64,000 bases of DNA from Photorhabdus namnaonensis (GCF_001684335.1 NZ_LOIC01000018.1:107778-171777), one strand, 5' to 3'; positions 19,634 to 29,252 are shown, numbered from the stretch's first letter. Made by a program: numbers and translations. Notes: a model not told the origin generated them from the letters alone.

Positions 19634-20362
19634 CAGTACCTCCTCATACTTCGGGAACTGTTCTGCCAGTTGCCGGATAAAACCTTCTGGATCGGCGGTA
19701 TCTCCCACCAGTAATATGTAGTTTAGCATGCTTTTTAGCTGCTCATCTGTATAGTAATCATACGCAAACAACATAGCCAGCTTTTGCCGTAACTCCGCCA
19801 TATCACGTTGCCGGATATGTTTTTGTACTATTTCCAGTAGTGCGACCCGTTTGTGCGTCAGGATTTCATCATCCGGGATTACCGTCACATCTACCAGCGG
19901 AAACGCGCTGGAATAGATCTCTTCCGCCAGAGCCGAAGCATCAAAGCAATCGAGCCAGTTGGTACTCCACGGATATGGCCGCGTTTTCCCGTGATAGAAC
20001 AACACCGGAATAACCAGCGGCAATTTTTCATGTCCCTGCTCCAGATGCCATTGCATCGCTGAAATACTGTAACGCATCAGACGGAATGCCATCATCTTAT
20101 CCGGGGAACTCTGGTGTTCAATCACGCAATACACATAACTCTCACCCTGCGTAGTTTTTAATGAATACAGGACGTCGGAATAATGTACCCGCAGATTGTC
20201 CTCAATAAATGATCCCGATTCCAGTCGCAGTGTATCAAGATCACAAACTGCCCGTAATGTCGCAGGTAAGTGTATCTCTAGAAAATCTCTGGCGGTATCA
20301 ATATGACTTAAAAACTTTTTAAAAATAGCATCATGTGGCGTCGGTGTATTTTTTCTTTTCAT
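19427..20362 (-). CDS. Rpn family PD-(D/E)XK nuclease (recombination-promoting nuclease / putative transposase)
   Basis: The full-length 311-aa Rpn protein has the opening HDAIFKKFLSH and the PD-(D/E)XK core, with Asp63 in YSDVLYSL and Glu82/Gln84 in YVYCVIEHQSSP. A helical region follows (VALLEIVQKHIRQRDMAEL), then a variable EGLQK-rich tail. Family members are DNA endonucleases, and some act in phage defence as autoregulated toxins. No Shine-Dalgarno precedes the first ATG (20362), whereas a strong one precedes an internal in-frame ATG at 19633. Two detached copies of its tail follow downstream. Confidence 0.88.
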   Translation of the reverse strand: MKRKNTPTPHDAIFKKFLSHIDTARDFLEIHLPATLRAVCDLDTLRLESGSFIEDNLRVHYSDVLYSLKTTQGESYVYCVIEHQSSPDKMMAFRLMRYSISAMQWHLEQGHEKLPLVIPVLFYHGKTRPYPWSTNWLDCFDASALAEEIYSSAFPLVDVTVIPDDEILTHKRVALLEIVQKHIRQRDMAELRQKLAMLFAYDYYTDEQLKSMLNYILLVGDTADPEGFIRQLAEQFPKYEEVLMTIAQKLKHKGLQEGLQKCQEAHQEGLQKGKKQAILEIACRMMNNGIDRETIMKNTGLSQNELEQIHH

Positions 20363-20404
20363 AAGAGGATAGTAACATATTTTTATATTGAAGGAATATT
20401 AAAT

Positions 20405-20441
20405 AAATACCGTTTGCGGCTTGAATGCCGAAACGGTATTT
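20405..20441 (-). terminator. Hairpin terminator between the acetyltransferase and rpn genes
   Basis: AAATACCGTTT and AAACGGTATTT form an 11-bp perfect stem around a GC-rich inner part, followed on the minus strand by a TATTTATTTAAT tract. It would end transcription of the acetyltransferase gene before rpn. Confidence 0.65.
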
Positions 20442-20560
20442 AAACTAACAATTAATGTATTTCAGTTAAATAATTCAATAATAGAACGTCTTAAAAATCA
20501 AATTTAATTAGTCCAATCAAGCCTAATTAATTATTCTACGGAACTAATTAACTATTCCCA

Positions 20561-21184
20561 TCAATATGACCTTACAGCAGATTTTAATGCATTAATATCC
20601 GAAGCACAGAGATAAGGTTTTAAAGCATTAAATTTCTCTTCTGACCAATCATATATCTTTAACGCCAGTAGCTCATTGATAATGTGCGGCTCAAAGCGAT
20701 ATTTAACTAATTTCGCAGGTGTGCCAGCAACAATACTATATGGTTCAACATCTTTAGTGACGACGCTATTAGCAGCGACTATAGCGCCTTCTCCAATGGT
20801 GACGCCTGGCATAATCATTGAACGCATACCAAGCCACACGCCATCATGAATATGCGTGTCACCTTTGCCTACATACGCCTCTTCGATATATTCCATGAAT
20901 GGATATAAACAGAACCAATCCGCTCTGTGTGTATTGTTTCCACCCATAAGAATGATAGTTTCAGCGCCGATGCAAACATAATCGCCAATATACAATTTAT
21001 CAATTGGCCACTTAGACTCCCATTGAAGACTGATCTTATCACCATACAAATAGCGAACGACAGATTCTTCAAAACCGCCACTCCAGCAATCGCTATAATA
21101 GCTATGGGTTCCTTTGATGACAATACTTTGATTAGTTATAGCTTCATGTAAAAATTGGGTTTTCGACCAATGTTTTTCTTTCAT
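20561..21184 (-). CDS. CatB/Vat-type (xenobiotic) O-acetyltransferase, left-handed beta-helix fold
   Basis: The 207-aa protein consists of hexapeptide repeats (VYIGDYVCIGAETIIL, THIHDGVWLGMRSMIMPGVTIGEGAIVAANSVVTKDVEPYSIVAGTPAKLVKYRF). It has the LMGGNNTHRADWF loop where xenobiotic acetyltransferases carry the catalytic His. CatB and Vat relatives acetylate chloramphenicol or streptogramin A; other homologues modify sugars, so the substrate is open. The start codon is buried in an inverted repeat and the leader can form competing hairpins, as expected for an inducible resistance gene. It stands alone between two terminators. Confidence 0.85.
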   Translation of the reverse strand: MKEKHWSKTQFLHEAITNQSIVIKGTHSYYSDCWSGGFEESVVRYLYGDKISLQWESKWPIDKLYIGDYVCIGAETIILMGGNNTHRADWFCLYPFMEYIEEAYVGKGDTHIHDGVWLGMRSMIMPGVTIGEGAIVAANSVVTKDVEPYSIVAGTPAKLVKYRFEPHIINELLALKIYDWSEEKFNALKPYLCASDINALKSAVRSY

Positions 21185-21262
21185 GGTAAATAGTCTCTAT
21201 TAATTATTTATTTACCATAGAATGCTTTCTATGGTGATGTATTCGCACTCAAAATACATCAC
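21183..21262 (-). promoter_or_regulatory. Structured leader with mutually exclusive hairpins at the acetyltransferase start
   Basis: In transcript order there is a 10-bp perfect inverted repeat GTGATGTATT/AATACATCAC (21234-21262). A second follows, ACCATAGAA/TTCTATGGT (21214-21235), then a third, ATGGTAAATA/TATTTACCAT (21183-21218), which includes the start codon. The second and third share the bases at 21214-21218 and cannot form together. The layout looks like an attenuator or translational switch; function is inferred. Confidence 0.55.
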
Positions 21263-21430
21263 GCCTAGCTGATTCGGGGTTGATTTAATAATGGGATTCT
21301 TTTCATATTAAACGATGAGTTAATTATTAACTTATATTGATTATCATTCTTAAATTCTTTTTATTTAATTTACATCATATCAAAAGGTATATTTTCAATG
21401 CGACAGCATTTTCTAAAAAGAATACAGAAC

Positions 21431-21504
21431 TGGAGCGAGCGAAGGGAATCGAACCCTCGTATAGAGCTTGGGAAGCTCTCGTTCTGCCATTGAACTACGC
21501 TCGC
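21431..21504 (-). tRNA. glyU: tRNA-Gly(CCC)
   Basis: Read on the minus strand, the acceptor stem GCGAGCG pairs with CGCTCGC followed by a T discriminator and encoded CCA. The D arm, the anticodon loop CTTCCCAA (anticodon CCC) and the TTCGATT T-loop are all present. The sequence differs from enterobacterial glyU by a few acceptor-stem bases. Confidence 0.95.
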
Positions 21505-21597
21505 TTGGGGATAACATAAATTATTATAGCGACTTCGTTGGCATCAGCAAGCCATTATCTGTTTCAGTTGTCTATATTTAAGGCAGTTGAAAATAAA

Positions 21598-21629
21598 AAC
21601 TCCCCTGGCAGTTATACTACAGGGGAGTT
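21598..21629 (-). terminator. Rho-independent terminator after lysS
   Basis: An AACTCCCCTG/CAGGGGAGTT 10-bp stem is followed on the minus strand by TTTATTTTC. It lies 26 bp past the lysS stop codon. Confidence 0.88.
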
Positions 21630-21654
21630 GGAATTTAAAATTTAATTCAAACTG

Positions 21655-23169
21655 TTATTTTTGCGGGCGCATTGCCGGGAATAGAATGACGTCACGGATG
21701 GTATGGCTATTTGTCAGCAACATAATCATACGGTCAATACCAATACCTAAACCGGCTGTTGGCGGCATACCATGTTCCAAAGCCGTTACATAATCTTCAT
21801 CGTAGAACATGGCTTCGTCATCGCCTTCGTCTTTCTGGCGAACCTGTTCAGCAAAACGTTCCGCTTGATCTTCGGCATCATTTAATTCTGAGAAGCCGTT
21901 GCCAATCTCACGTCCACCAATAAAGAATTCAAAACGGTCAGTGATAAACGGATTTGCATCATTACGACGCGCTAGCGGAGAAACTTCTGCCGGATATTCA
22001 GTGATAAATGTTGGTTGAATCAGATGGCTTTCAGCCGTTTCTTCAAAGATTTCACACTGAACACGACCAAGGCCCCAACCTTTTTCCACTTCAATGCCAA
22101 GAGATTCAGCGATAGCCACCGCTTTATCCATATCATCCAAATCAGCTATGTTGGTTGCAGGACGATATTGGCAAATGGCCTGTTTCATGGTCATTTGGGC
22201 AAATGGTTTACCGAAATCGAATTCCTGCTCGCCATATTTAACCAGAGTATTCCCCAAAATATTTTGAGTCAGCGTGCGGAACAGCTCTTCTATCAGGACA
22301 ATCAGATCTTTGTAATCCGCATACGCCATGTAGAGTTCCATCATGGTGAACTCAGGGTTATGGCGCGGAGATACGCCTTCGTTACGGAAGTTGCGGTTAA
22401 TTTCAAACACACGTTCAAAACCACCAACAACCAGACGTTTCAGGTAAAGTTCCGGCGCAATACGCAGATACATATCAATATCCAGCGCATTATGGTGAGT
22501 AATAAATGGACGAGCCGCCGCACCACCAGGGATTACCTGCATCATTGGCGTTTCCACTTCCATAAAGCCTTTACTGACCATAAAGCTACGCAGAGCCGAT
22601 AAGACTTGAGAGCGAATTTGGAAAGTTTTGCGCGATTCTTCGTTGGCGATCAGATCCAGATAACGCTGACGGTAACGAGTTTCCTGATCAGCCAAGCCGT
22701 GGAATTTATCCGGCAATGGGCGCAGCGCTTTTGTCAGCAGACGCAGTTCGGTACAGTGAACAGAAAGTTCGCCGGTTTTGGTTTTAAACAGTTTGCCACG
22801 AGCCCCCAGAATGTCTCCCAGATCCCATTTTTTAAACTGTTCGTTATAAATACCTTCCGGCAGATCGTCACGGGCAACATATAACTGAATACGACCGCCC
22901 ATATCTTGTAGCGTGACGAAAGAAGCCTTACCCATGATGCGGCGAGTCATCATACGACCGCCAACCGTCACTTCAATATTCAGTGCTTCCAGCTCTTCCT
23001 GAGTTTTGTCGTCGTATTTGGCGTGCAAATCTTCTGAAATATTTTCACGACGGAAATCATTCGGGAACGCAATACCATTTTCCCGTAAAGTAGCCAGTTT
23101 TTCGCGGCGAGTTTGCAGTTCATTATTTAAATCGGGAGCCTGTTCAGCACCCTGTTGTTGTTGTGACAT
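21655..23169 (-). CDS. lysS: Lysyl-tRNA synthetase, class II
   Basis: The 504-aa synthetase charges tRNA-Lys. An N-terminal OB-fold anticodon-binding domain (about 60-150) is followed by the class II catalytic core: motif 1 around [16 protein letters not shown], motif 2 [26 protein letters not shown] and motif 3 [14 protein letters not shown]. The length is as in E. coli (505). It follows prfB by 9 bp, the conserved prfB-lysS operon, and is followed by a clear terminator. Confidence 0.97.
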   Translation of the reverse strand: MSQQQQGAEQAPDLNNELQTRREKLATLRENGIAFPNDFRRENISEDLHAKYDDKTQEELEALNIEVTVGGRMMTRRIMGKASFVTLQDMGGRIQLYVARDDLPEGIYNEQFKKWDLGDILGARGKLFKTKTGELSVHCTELRLLTKALRPLPDKFHGLADQETRYRQRYLDLIANEESRKTFQIRSQVLSALRSFMVSKGFMEVETPMMQVIPGGAAARPFITHHNALDIDMYLRIAPELYLKRLVVGGFERVFEINRNFRNEGVSPRHNPEFTMMELYMAYADYKDLIVLIEELFRTLTQNILGNTLVKYGEQEFDFGKPFAQMTMKQAICQYRPATNIADLDDMDKAVAIAESLGIEVEKGWGLGRVQCEIFEETAESHLIQPTFITEYPAEVSPLARRNDANPFITDRFEFFIGGREIGNGFSELNDAEDQAERFAEQVRQKDEGDDEAMFYDEDYVTALEHGMPPTAGLGIGIDRMIMLLTNSHTIRDVILFPAMRPQK

Positions 23170-23178
23170 TTTAGTTCC

Positions 23179-24277
23179 TCATAAGCCAGCTTTAAGGCTT
23201 GCTTCAATGAATTTATCGAGATCGCCATCCAGCACCGCTTGTGTATTACGCGTTTCAACGCCGGTGCGCAAATCTTTGATGCGTGAGTCATCCAGAACAT
23301 AAGAGCGAATCTGACTACCCCAACCAATATCGGATTTATTCTCTTCCATTTCCTGTTTATTGGCGTTCTTCTTCTGCATTTCCAGTTCATACAGCTTCGC
23401 TTTTAGCTGTTTCATCGCCTGGTCTTTGTTTTTATGCTGAGAACGATCATTCTGACACTGAGTCACAATGTTGGTTGGAATATGGGTAATACGCACCGCG
23501 GATTCTGTTTTGTTAACATGCTGACCACCCGCGCCGGATGCACGATAAACGTCGATACGTAAGTCCGCCGGGTTAATTTCAATGTCGATATCATCATCCA
23601 CCTCGGGATAGATGAAAGCAGAACTGAATGAAGTATGGCGACGACCGCCAGAATCAAATGGGCTTTTACGTACCAAACGGTGCACACCGGTTTCAGTACG
23701 CAACCAACCATATGCATAATCACCCATGATCTTAATAGTCGCTGATTTCAGGCCAGCCACCTCACCATCTGATTCTTCTATAATTTCAGTTTTAAAACCT
23801 TTGGATTCAGCCCAACGCAGATACATACGCATCAGCATACTTGCCCAATCCTGAGCCTCGGTACCACCAGAGCCGGCCTGCAAGTCAAGATAACAATCCG
23901 CACTGTCATACTCACCAGAAAACATACGGCGAAATTCTAACTCACCCAACTTGTCTTCAAGTTGTTCCAGCTCTACCACCGCTTCATTAAAAGTCTCTTC
24001 ATCGTCAGCTTCTACTGCCAATTCCAGCAGGCCCTGTACATCTTCCAGACCTTGCTCAAGCTGATCGATAGTCTCAACAATCCCTTCCAGTGAAGAGCGC
24101 TCTTTACCCAAAGCCTGTGCCCGATCCGGTTCATTCCAAACATCAGGCTGTTCCAGTTCAGCATTAACTTCTTCTAAACGTTCTTTCTTGGCATCATAGT
24201 CAAAGATACCCCCTCAGAACCGTTGTCCGTTCAGACAGGTCCTGAATGTGGTTTTTTACCGGATTAATTTCAAACAT
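23179..24277 (-). CDS. prfB: Peptide chain release factor 2 (programmed +1 frameshift)
   Basis: RF2 recognises UGA and UAA. It starts at the ATG at 24277 ([18 protein letters not shown]) and meets an in-frame TGA after codon 25. It then shifts +1 at CTT TGA C into the long frame (DYDAKKE...), giving 365 aa, the E. coli length. The peptide anticodon is visible in the [15 protein letters not shown] region, and the GGQ motif appears as [15 protein letters not shown]. Treating the gene as starting at 24111 would remove the regulatory start. It is upstream of lysS. Confidence 0.97.
24199..24214 (-). promoter_or_regulatory. prfB programmed +1 frameshift site
   Basis: The internal Shine-Dalgarno AGGGGG (24209-24214) sits just before the slippery CTT TGA C (24205-24199), with the in-frame TGA at 24202-24200. 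This is the classic RF2 autoregulatory arrangement. Confidence 0.95.
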
Positions 24278-24434
24278 ATTTTCGTGTCTTACGTTGTGTA
24301 GTCGTAGATAAATGGATAATTTTCGAACCGCGTATTGTAGCGGATTCGACACAGGGTTTATAGCACTTCAACAGATTTGTCACGTATTCATACAAGCGTA
24401 CATGACAATAACTGGCTACCTACTGATCGAGCGG

Positions 24435-26168
24435 TTAATAAGGCCAAAGATGTTGGATCAAAAGCTGTACATTACGGTTGCCACGAAATTCATTAATATC
24501 CAGTTTATAGGCAAGTTCTACTTCGCGGACACTGTTATCCGGCCAGCGGGTAGGATCGATATTGAACGCGATCCCGTCTAGCGTCGGCCCACCATTTAAT
24601 GGCTCCACTATCACCTTTAAATGGCGTTCTCCAACAATACGTTGTTGCAGTAGTTTGAATTTTCCGTCAAAAACCGGCTCCGGGAATGCCTGCCCCCAAG
24701 GACCGCCATCACGCAATATCTCTGCAATGTCCAATGACAGCTCGTTGATCGCTAGTTCACCATCACTCCAGATAACACCTTCAAGTTGCGAAATATCTAA
24801 CCAATCCGCCATTAACGCAGAGAAGTGATGCTGAAATTGTTCAAATTTATCCTGTTCAAGCGACAAACCCGCCGCCATCGCATGACCACCAAACTTAAGT
24901 ATCAACCCCGGATGCAACGTATCAAGCCGTTCAAGCGCATCACGCATATGCAACCCCTGCACTGAACGGCCAGAACCTTTCAAAATACCATCGCCTGCCG
25001 GTGCAAAAGCGATCACAGGCCGATGAAAACGTTCTTTAATGCGAGAAGCCAGAATGCCGACTACCCCTTGATGCCATTCTGGATGATAAAGCGCTAGCCC
25101 ATAAGGCAACTCAGTGCTAGTACGTTCAAGTTTGTCACAAATTTGCAGCGCTTCCTGTTGCATTCCCTGCTCTATTTCACGCCGGGTATGGTTAAGACCG
25201 TCCAGTTCGCAAGCTATCTGCCGCGCCTTCGCCATGTCGTCAGTTAACAATAAAGTGACGCCAATGGACATATCATCGAGGCGACCAGCGGCATTCAGTC
25301 TTGGCCCAAGAAAAAAGCCTAAGTCACTGGCTGCTAGCTTATAGGCATCACGTTTGGAAACTTCCAATAATGCCCGAATTCCCGCACAGCAACGCCCTGC
25401 ACGAATGCGATTCAATCCCTGATAAACCAGAATCCGGTTATTGGCATCCAAAGGTACAACATCGGCAACCGTGCCTAACGCAACCAAATCCAACATTTCC
25501 GCCAGATTCGGTAGAGCAATTCCTTGCTTTTCAAACCACTGATCTTTTCTCAATGCCGCCCTTAAAGCCGACATCAGATAAAACGTGACGCCAACCCCTG
25601 CCAGTGATTTAGATGGGAAAGAGCAATCGGATAAATTGGGATTAATAATGGCATCGGCAGCCGGCAAAATATCGCCCGGCAAGTGGTGATCCGTAACAAT
25701 CACTTTCATACGGTGCTGATGAGCAGCCGCAACTCCTTCATGGGAAGAGATACCATTATCCACGGTAATAATTAGGTCAGCGCCTTTTTTGACGACCTCT
25801 TCCACCACCTGCGGGCTTAAACCATAACCATCGTCAAAACGATTTGGCACCAGATAATCCAGATGGCGATATCCCATCGAGCGTAATGATCGGATCGCCA
25901 ATGCCGTGCTCGTTGCCCCATCAGCATCAAAATCACCGACAATAACAATACGCCAGTGTTCATGAAGTGCTGTCAACAAGAGCGCCACCGCCTGTTCCAT
26001 GCCACTGAAATGCTGGTAATTCAATAAGCCTTGAACGCCACGCTCCAATTCATTAGCTTGCTGAATACCACGAATGGCATACAAACGACGCAGTAATGGA
26101 TGAATCTGTTGTGGAAGATGACTGTCATCCACCACCGGGCGGCGGCGAAGTTGTGTTTCAATATTCAC
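24435..26168 (-). CDS. recJ: Single-stranded-DNA 5'-3' exonuclease RecJ
   Basis: This DHH-superfamily nuclease of the RecF recombination and repair pathway has motifs VVGDFDADGATSTAL, VTVDNGISS, VIVTDHHLPGD with the DHH triad, and PRLNAAGRLDD. A C-terminal DHHA1 region follows, including FGGHAMAAGLSL. I chose the GTG at 26168 as start (reading NIETQLRRRP), four bases after the dsbC stop. It gives 577 aa, the E. coli size, whereas the longer frame to 26228 would overlap dsbC. Confidence 0.96.
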   Translation of the reverse strand: MNIETQLRRRPVVDDSHLPQQIHPLLRRLYAIRGIQQANELERGVQGLLNYQHFSGMEQAVALLLTALHEHWRIVIVGDFDADGATSTALAIRSLRSMGYRHLDYLVPNRFDDGYGLSPQVVEEVVKKGADLIITVDNGISSHEGVAAAHQHRMKVIVTDHHLPGDILPAADAIINPNLSDCSFPSKSLAGVGVTFYLMSALRAALRKDQWFEKQGIALPNLAEMLDLVALGTVADVVPLDANNRILVYQGLNRIRAGRCCAGIRALLEVSKRDAYKLAASDLGFFLGPRLNAAGRLDDMSIGVTLLLTDDMAKARQIACELDGLNHTRREIEQGMQQEALQICDKLERTSTELPYGLALYHPEWHQGVVGILASRIKERFHRPVIAFAPAGDGILKGSGRSVQGLHMRDALERLDTLHPGLILKFGGHAMAAGLSLEQDKFEQFQHHFSALMADWLDISQLEGVIWSDGELAINELSLDIAEILRDGGPWGQAFPEPVFDGKFKLLQQRIVGERHLKVIVEPLNGGPTLDGIAFNIDPTRWPDNSVREVELAYKLDINEFRGNRNVQLLIQHLWPY

Positions 26169-26172
26169 TAAC

Positions 26173-26874
26173 TTATTTACCACGTTGCGCCAGTGCCGCC
26201 GCCAAAGCCTCTGGCGGCATATATCCACCTAACAGACTACCATCCTTAAGGATAATCGCCGGCGTTCCCTGGACGCCAAACTGGAGACCCAATTTATAAT
26301 GGTTAGCAATATCCACTTTACAGCTCTTAATTGGCGAAACATCTTCGTTTTTAAACGCAGCATCCAATGATTTCTGCGGTGTTGCGCTACACCAGATAGA
26401 TTGCATATCTTTAGCAGATTGGTGCTGCATACCCTGACGGGGGAACGCCAGATAACGCACAGTAATACCCAGTTTATTGTACTCTTGCATGTTCTCATGC
26501 AATTTATGGCAGTAACCACAGGTAATATCCGTGAAAACGGTAACGACATGCTTCTCTTTTGGCGCTTTGTAGATAATCATTTGATCTGTCATTGCTTCCA
26601 GCTTTTTCATCAACAATTGATTACTGACATTCACAGGAGCGCTACCACTGACATCATAAATTGGCCCTTGCAATAAATATTTCCCGTCATCAGATAGATA
26701 AATGATCCCTTGCTCAGTCACTACCGTATTTAAACCAACAATAGGCGATGGCTGGATGTTTTCTGCTTTTATCCCTAGTTTCTGCATTGTTCTATGGACA
26801 GCATCATCATCAGCAAGCGCATTTCCGCTAAACCAGGCCAGTAATAGAGGGAAACATAACACGCTTTTTTTCAT
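26173..26874 (-). CDS. dsbC: Thiol:disulfide isomerase DsbC
   Basis: This periplasmic disulfide isomerase (233 aa) starts MKKSVLCFPLLLAWFSGNALA, a signal peptide with an AxA-like cleavage site. An N-terminal dimerisation domain precedes the thioredoxin-fold domain with FTDITCGYCHKLH and the cis-Pro loop GVQGTPAII. I chose the ATG at 26874, with AAAGGAA upstream, over the longer frame from 26901. It lies between xerD and recJ, as in other enterobacteria. Confidence 0.96.
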   Translation of the reverse strand: MKKSVLCFPLLLAWFSGNALADDDAVHRTMQKLGIKAENIQPSPIVGLNTVVTEQGIIYLSDDGKYLLQGPIYDVSGSAPVNVSNQLLMKKLEAMTDQMIIYKAPKEKHVVTVFTDITCGYCHKLHENMQEYNKLGITVRYLAFPRQGMQHQSAKDMQSIWCSATPQKSLDAAFKNEDVSPIKSCKVDIANHYKLGLQFGVQGTPAIILKDGSLLGGYMPPEALAAALAQRGK

Positions 26875-26897
26875 TTTCGGTTCCTTTAAATCCGTGC

Positions 26898-27809
26898 TCA
26901 CCCACGCGGATGATGTTGTTGATGTAGCAATTTAAGCCGTTCTGTTGCTACATGAGTATATATTTGTGTTGTGGATAGATCACTATGCCCCAATAACATC
27001 TGCACAACTCGCAAATCAGCGCCATGATTAAGCAAATGTGTGGCAAATGCATGACGCAAAACATGGGGAGATAACCGATCAGCATCGATTCCAGCCAACA
27101 GCGCATAATGTTTAATACGATGCCAGAAAGTCTGCCGGGTCATTTGTCGCCCCCGTTTGCTAGGAAAAAGCACATCCAGCGTCGCACCATTCAGTAACCC
27201 GGCTCTTCCATACTCCATATAATGCTCTAGCCAGTAAATCGCCTCTTCCCCTAAAGGTACTAACCGCTCTTTATTCCCTTTACCAATCACTCTCACCACG
27301 CCTTGACGCAAACTGACATCGGAAAAGGTCAACCCTACTAGCTCAGATACTCGCAAACCACAGGCATAAAGCACTTCAAGCATCGCTTTATCCCTTAGCT
27401 CCACCGGTTGATCTGTACAGGGTGCATTAAGTAGATCCTCGACCTGTTTTTCACTCAAATCTTTAGGTAATCGCTTTGGTAATTTCGGTGCGGACAAAAG
27501 CGCTGTCGGATCATCTTCCCGCATTTTTTCCCGATAAAAATAGAGAAACAACTGGCGCATAGCACTGAGTAAACGCGCCGAGCTACTGGCTTTATACCCG
27601 CCATCCATGCGTTCCGCCAGAAAAGAGTGCAAATCTATTGTCTGGACAGATAATAAATTATGACCATGATGTATCAACCAGTTATCCAGTGCTTGTAAAT
27701 CCAATCGGTAAGAAGCAAGCGTATTTTCCGCGAGATCATGTTCCAACCAGATAGCATCAAGAAATTGTTCTATCAGTGGATTAGTCAACTGAGTTGGTTG
27801 TTTTGACAC
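26898..27809 (-). CDS. xerD: Site-specific tyrosine recombinase XerD
   Basis: The 303-aa XerD acts with XerC at dif to resolve chromosome dimers. The N-terminal SAM-like core-binding domain is followed by the catalytic domain with Arg in ACGLRVSELVGL, HVLRHAFATHLL and the nucleophile Tyr in LSTTQIYTH. The start is a GTG at 27809 with AAGGAAA upstream. It heads the xerD-dsbC-recJ group. Confidence 0.96.
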   Translation of the reverse strand: MSKQPTQLTNPLIEQFLDAIWLEHDLAENTLASYRLDLQALDNWLIHHGHNLLSVQTIDLHSFLAERMDGGYKASSSARLLSAMRQLFLYFYREKMREDDPTALLSAPKLPKRLPKDLSEKQVEDLLNAPCTDQPVELRDKAMLEVLYACGLRVSELVGLTFSDVSLRQGVVRVIGKGNKERLVPLGEEAIYWLEHYMEYGRAGLLNGATLDVLFPSKRGRQMTRQTFWHRIKHYALLAGIDADRLSPHVLRHAFATHLLNHGADLRVVQMLLGHSDLSTTQIYTHVATERLKLLHQQHHPRG

Positions 27810-27848
27810 GAAACACTTTCCTTAAATCTGCACATCTCTGCCGGCTAT

Positions 27849-27975
27849 TATACCCTATGGATTTCAAGATGCATCGCGACGGCAAGGGAGCGAATCCCCG
27901 GGAGCATAGAAAACTATGTGACCGGGGTGAGGGAGTGCAGCCAACAAAGAGGCAACTTGAAAGATGACGGGTATA
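27849..27975. repeat. 127-bp palindromic MITE-like element, full copy
   Basis: The element begins TATACCC and ends GGGTATA. It has nested inverted repeats TTTCAAG/CTTGAAA, CCCCGG/CCGGGG and a central CATAG-AAAA-CTATG. It lies between xerD and fldB. Partial copies occur at 32644-32700 (right half) and 53405-53436 (left end), so this is a dispersed family. No coding capacity. Confidence 0.8.
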
Positions 27976-28038
27976 TGCCTGAAAAAGCAATTATTCTGTT
28001 ACAATGCCAATCCAGATATTCAAAAACCATAATGATTA

Positions 28039-28560
28039 ATGATGAAGATTGGTCTTTTTTACGGCTCCAGCACCTGCTACACCGAGATGGTAGCAGAGAA
28101 AATTCGCGATATCCTCGGTGAAGATTTAGTTGATCTCCACAATATCAAAGAGACAACACCTAAATTAATGGAAGAGTACTCTGTACTGATTCTTGGCATT
28201 CCGACATGGGATTTTGGCGAATTACAGGAAGATTGGTTGGATATTTGGGATCAAATTCCTTCCCTCGATTTACAAGGGAAAATTGTCGCCATGTATGGTA
28301 TGGGCGATCAAATTGATTATAGCGATTGGTTTCTTGACGCTCTCGGTATGCTATATCACCATTTACGCCTTTCAGGCGTCCATTTCATTGGCTTCTGGCC
28401 AACCGAAGGCTATGAATTTACCAGCCCAAAGCCATTAACAGATAATGGCTCACAATTTGTCGGGCTGGCATTAGATGACGTAAACCAGTATGAACAAACT
28501 GATGATCGTTTATCGCAATGGTGTATGCAAATTCTGCAAGAAATGGAGCCTCTGCTTTAA
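28039..28560 (+). CDS. fldB: Flavodoxin FldB
   Basis: The 173-aa long-chain flavodoxin carries electrons via FMN. The phosphate-binding loop [18 protein letters not shown] and the FMN loops [15 protein letters not shown] and [18 protein letters not shown] are intact, and the C-terminus has [15 protein letters not shown]. Sequence and length match E. coli FldB rather than FldA. Its position beside xerD and opposite to it is conserved in enterobacteria. ATG at 28042 is an equally possible start. Confidence 0.95.
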   Translation: MMKIGLFYGSSTCYTEMVAEKIRDILGEDLVDLHNIKETTPKLMEEYSVLILGIPTWDFGELQEDWLDIWDQIPSLDLQGKIVAMYGMGDQIDYSDWFLDALGMLYHHLRLSGVHFIGFWPTEGYEFTSPKPLTDNGSQFVGLALDDVNQYEQTDDRLSQWCMQILQEMEPLL

Positions 28561-28582
28561 ATTCAGAAAAATTTCAGCTCAA

Positions 28583-28999
28583 TCAGATATCAGGATATTG
28601 CAACAACAGTTGATTAATATGCCTCCATTCATCCTGTGACATACCATCGGATGCGACCCATAAACGGATTTTTTTCTGGTTATAAAAAGATTGAGCCGTA
28701 ATTAATATGCCATAGCGACATAACCACGGGCGCCGGATAATTCGCCATTCGTGCTTCTTCCATTGCAACTTATTATCACTGAACAGAACTAAAAGCCCTT
28801 GTGATTTACGGATATTTTTCTGGCTACGCCCCCAATTGGCAATAATCAACAATACCAAAGGGAGCCAGAAAATCCAGAAAATAGCATCACCCGCAGGCCA
28901 CGGAGCAAGTAGCACTATAAGCGCGACCGCACCATGAACACAGGTGGAAATTAACTGGGTATGCCAAGATACCCTGAGATCACATTTCCACAGGACCAC
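28583..28999 (-). CDS. cptA: Inner-membrane protein CptA/YgfX
   Basis: This 138-aa protein has two closely spaced membrane segments near the N-terminus (about 15-35 and 38-55) and a soluble C-terminal part. The opening [14 protein letters not shown] and the C-terminal [22 protein letters not shown] are those of YgfX. It overlaps sdhE by 20 bp, the usual pairing. In E. coli it was reported as a toxin-like partner of SdhE affecting cytoskeletal proteins, and in Serratia as a membrane protein influencing pigment and respiration. Confidence 0.92.
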   Translation of the reverse strand: MVLWKCDLRVSWHTQLISTCVHGAVALIVLLAPWPAGDAIFWIFWLPLVLLIIANWGRSQKNIRKSQGLLVLFSDNKLQWKKHEWRIIRRPWLCRYGILITAQSFYNQKKIRLWVASDGMSQDEWRHINQLLLQYPDI

Positions 29000-29252
29000 G
29001 ATCTTTATTTCTATTCTGAATAAGTTTAATCATGCGAAATAGCTCTTCATCTGCCGGGCGTCCATGATTCATCAACCAGTTAAATAGATCAGGATCAGCA
29101 CATTCAAGCAAACGAATAAAAAGTCGTTTATCATCATCACTGAGTGAGTCATATTCATACTCAAAAAACGGCATAATTGAAATATCCAGCTCACGCATTC
29201 CACGTCGACATGCCCAATGAATACGTGCTTTATTATCAATATCCATGTTCAA
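28980..29252 (-). CDS. sdhE: FAD assembly factor SdhE
   Basis: The 90-aa SdhE (YgfY/CptB) has the hallmark RGMRELD motif, needed to help covalent flavinylation of SdhA and FrdA, followed by [14 protein letters not shown]. It is the first gene of the sdhE-cptA pair and is transcribed divergently from ygfZ. Confidence 0.95.
   Translation of the reverse strand: MNMDIDNKARIHWACRRGMRELDISIMPFFEYEYDSLSDDDKRLFIRLLECADPDLFNWLMNHGRPADEELFRMIKLIQNRNKDRGPVEM

Larger units (their letters stand above)
18813..19690. repeat. Three tandem copies of a ~305-bp Rpn tail unit
   Basis: The sequence encoding RQLAEQ.PKYEEVLMTIAQKL...ELEQIHH and its downstream linker recurs with a spacing of about 305 bp; the internal ATGs are at 19633, 19328 and 19022. 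The first unit is the 3' end of the intact rpn gene. The other two follow its stop codon. Linkers between the units share CTGATTCGTGCTGAGAGCC-type sequence, consistent with tandem duplication or tail capture. Confidence 0.85.

Noticed and set aside
21337..21519. 60-aa plus-strand frame (ERAKGIEPSYRAWEALVLPLNYAR)
   Set aside because: It is a read-through of the antisense of tRNA-Gly, a common false ORF.
24338..24350. 13-bp TAGCGGATTCGAC identical to the start of the IS30 remnant at 49190
   Set aside because: Only 13 bp match, and no transposase sequence adjoins this copy upstream of prfB. It could be an old IS end, but the evidence is too thin to call.
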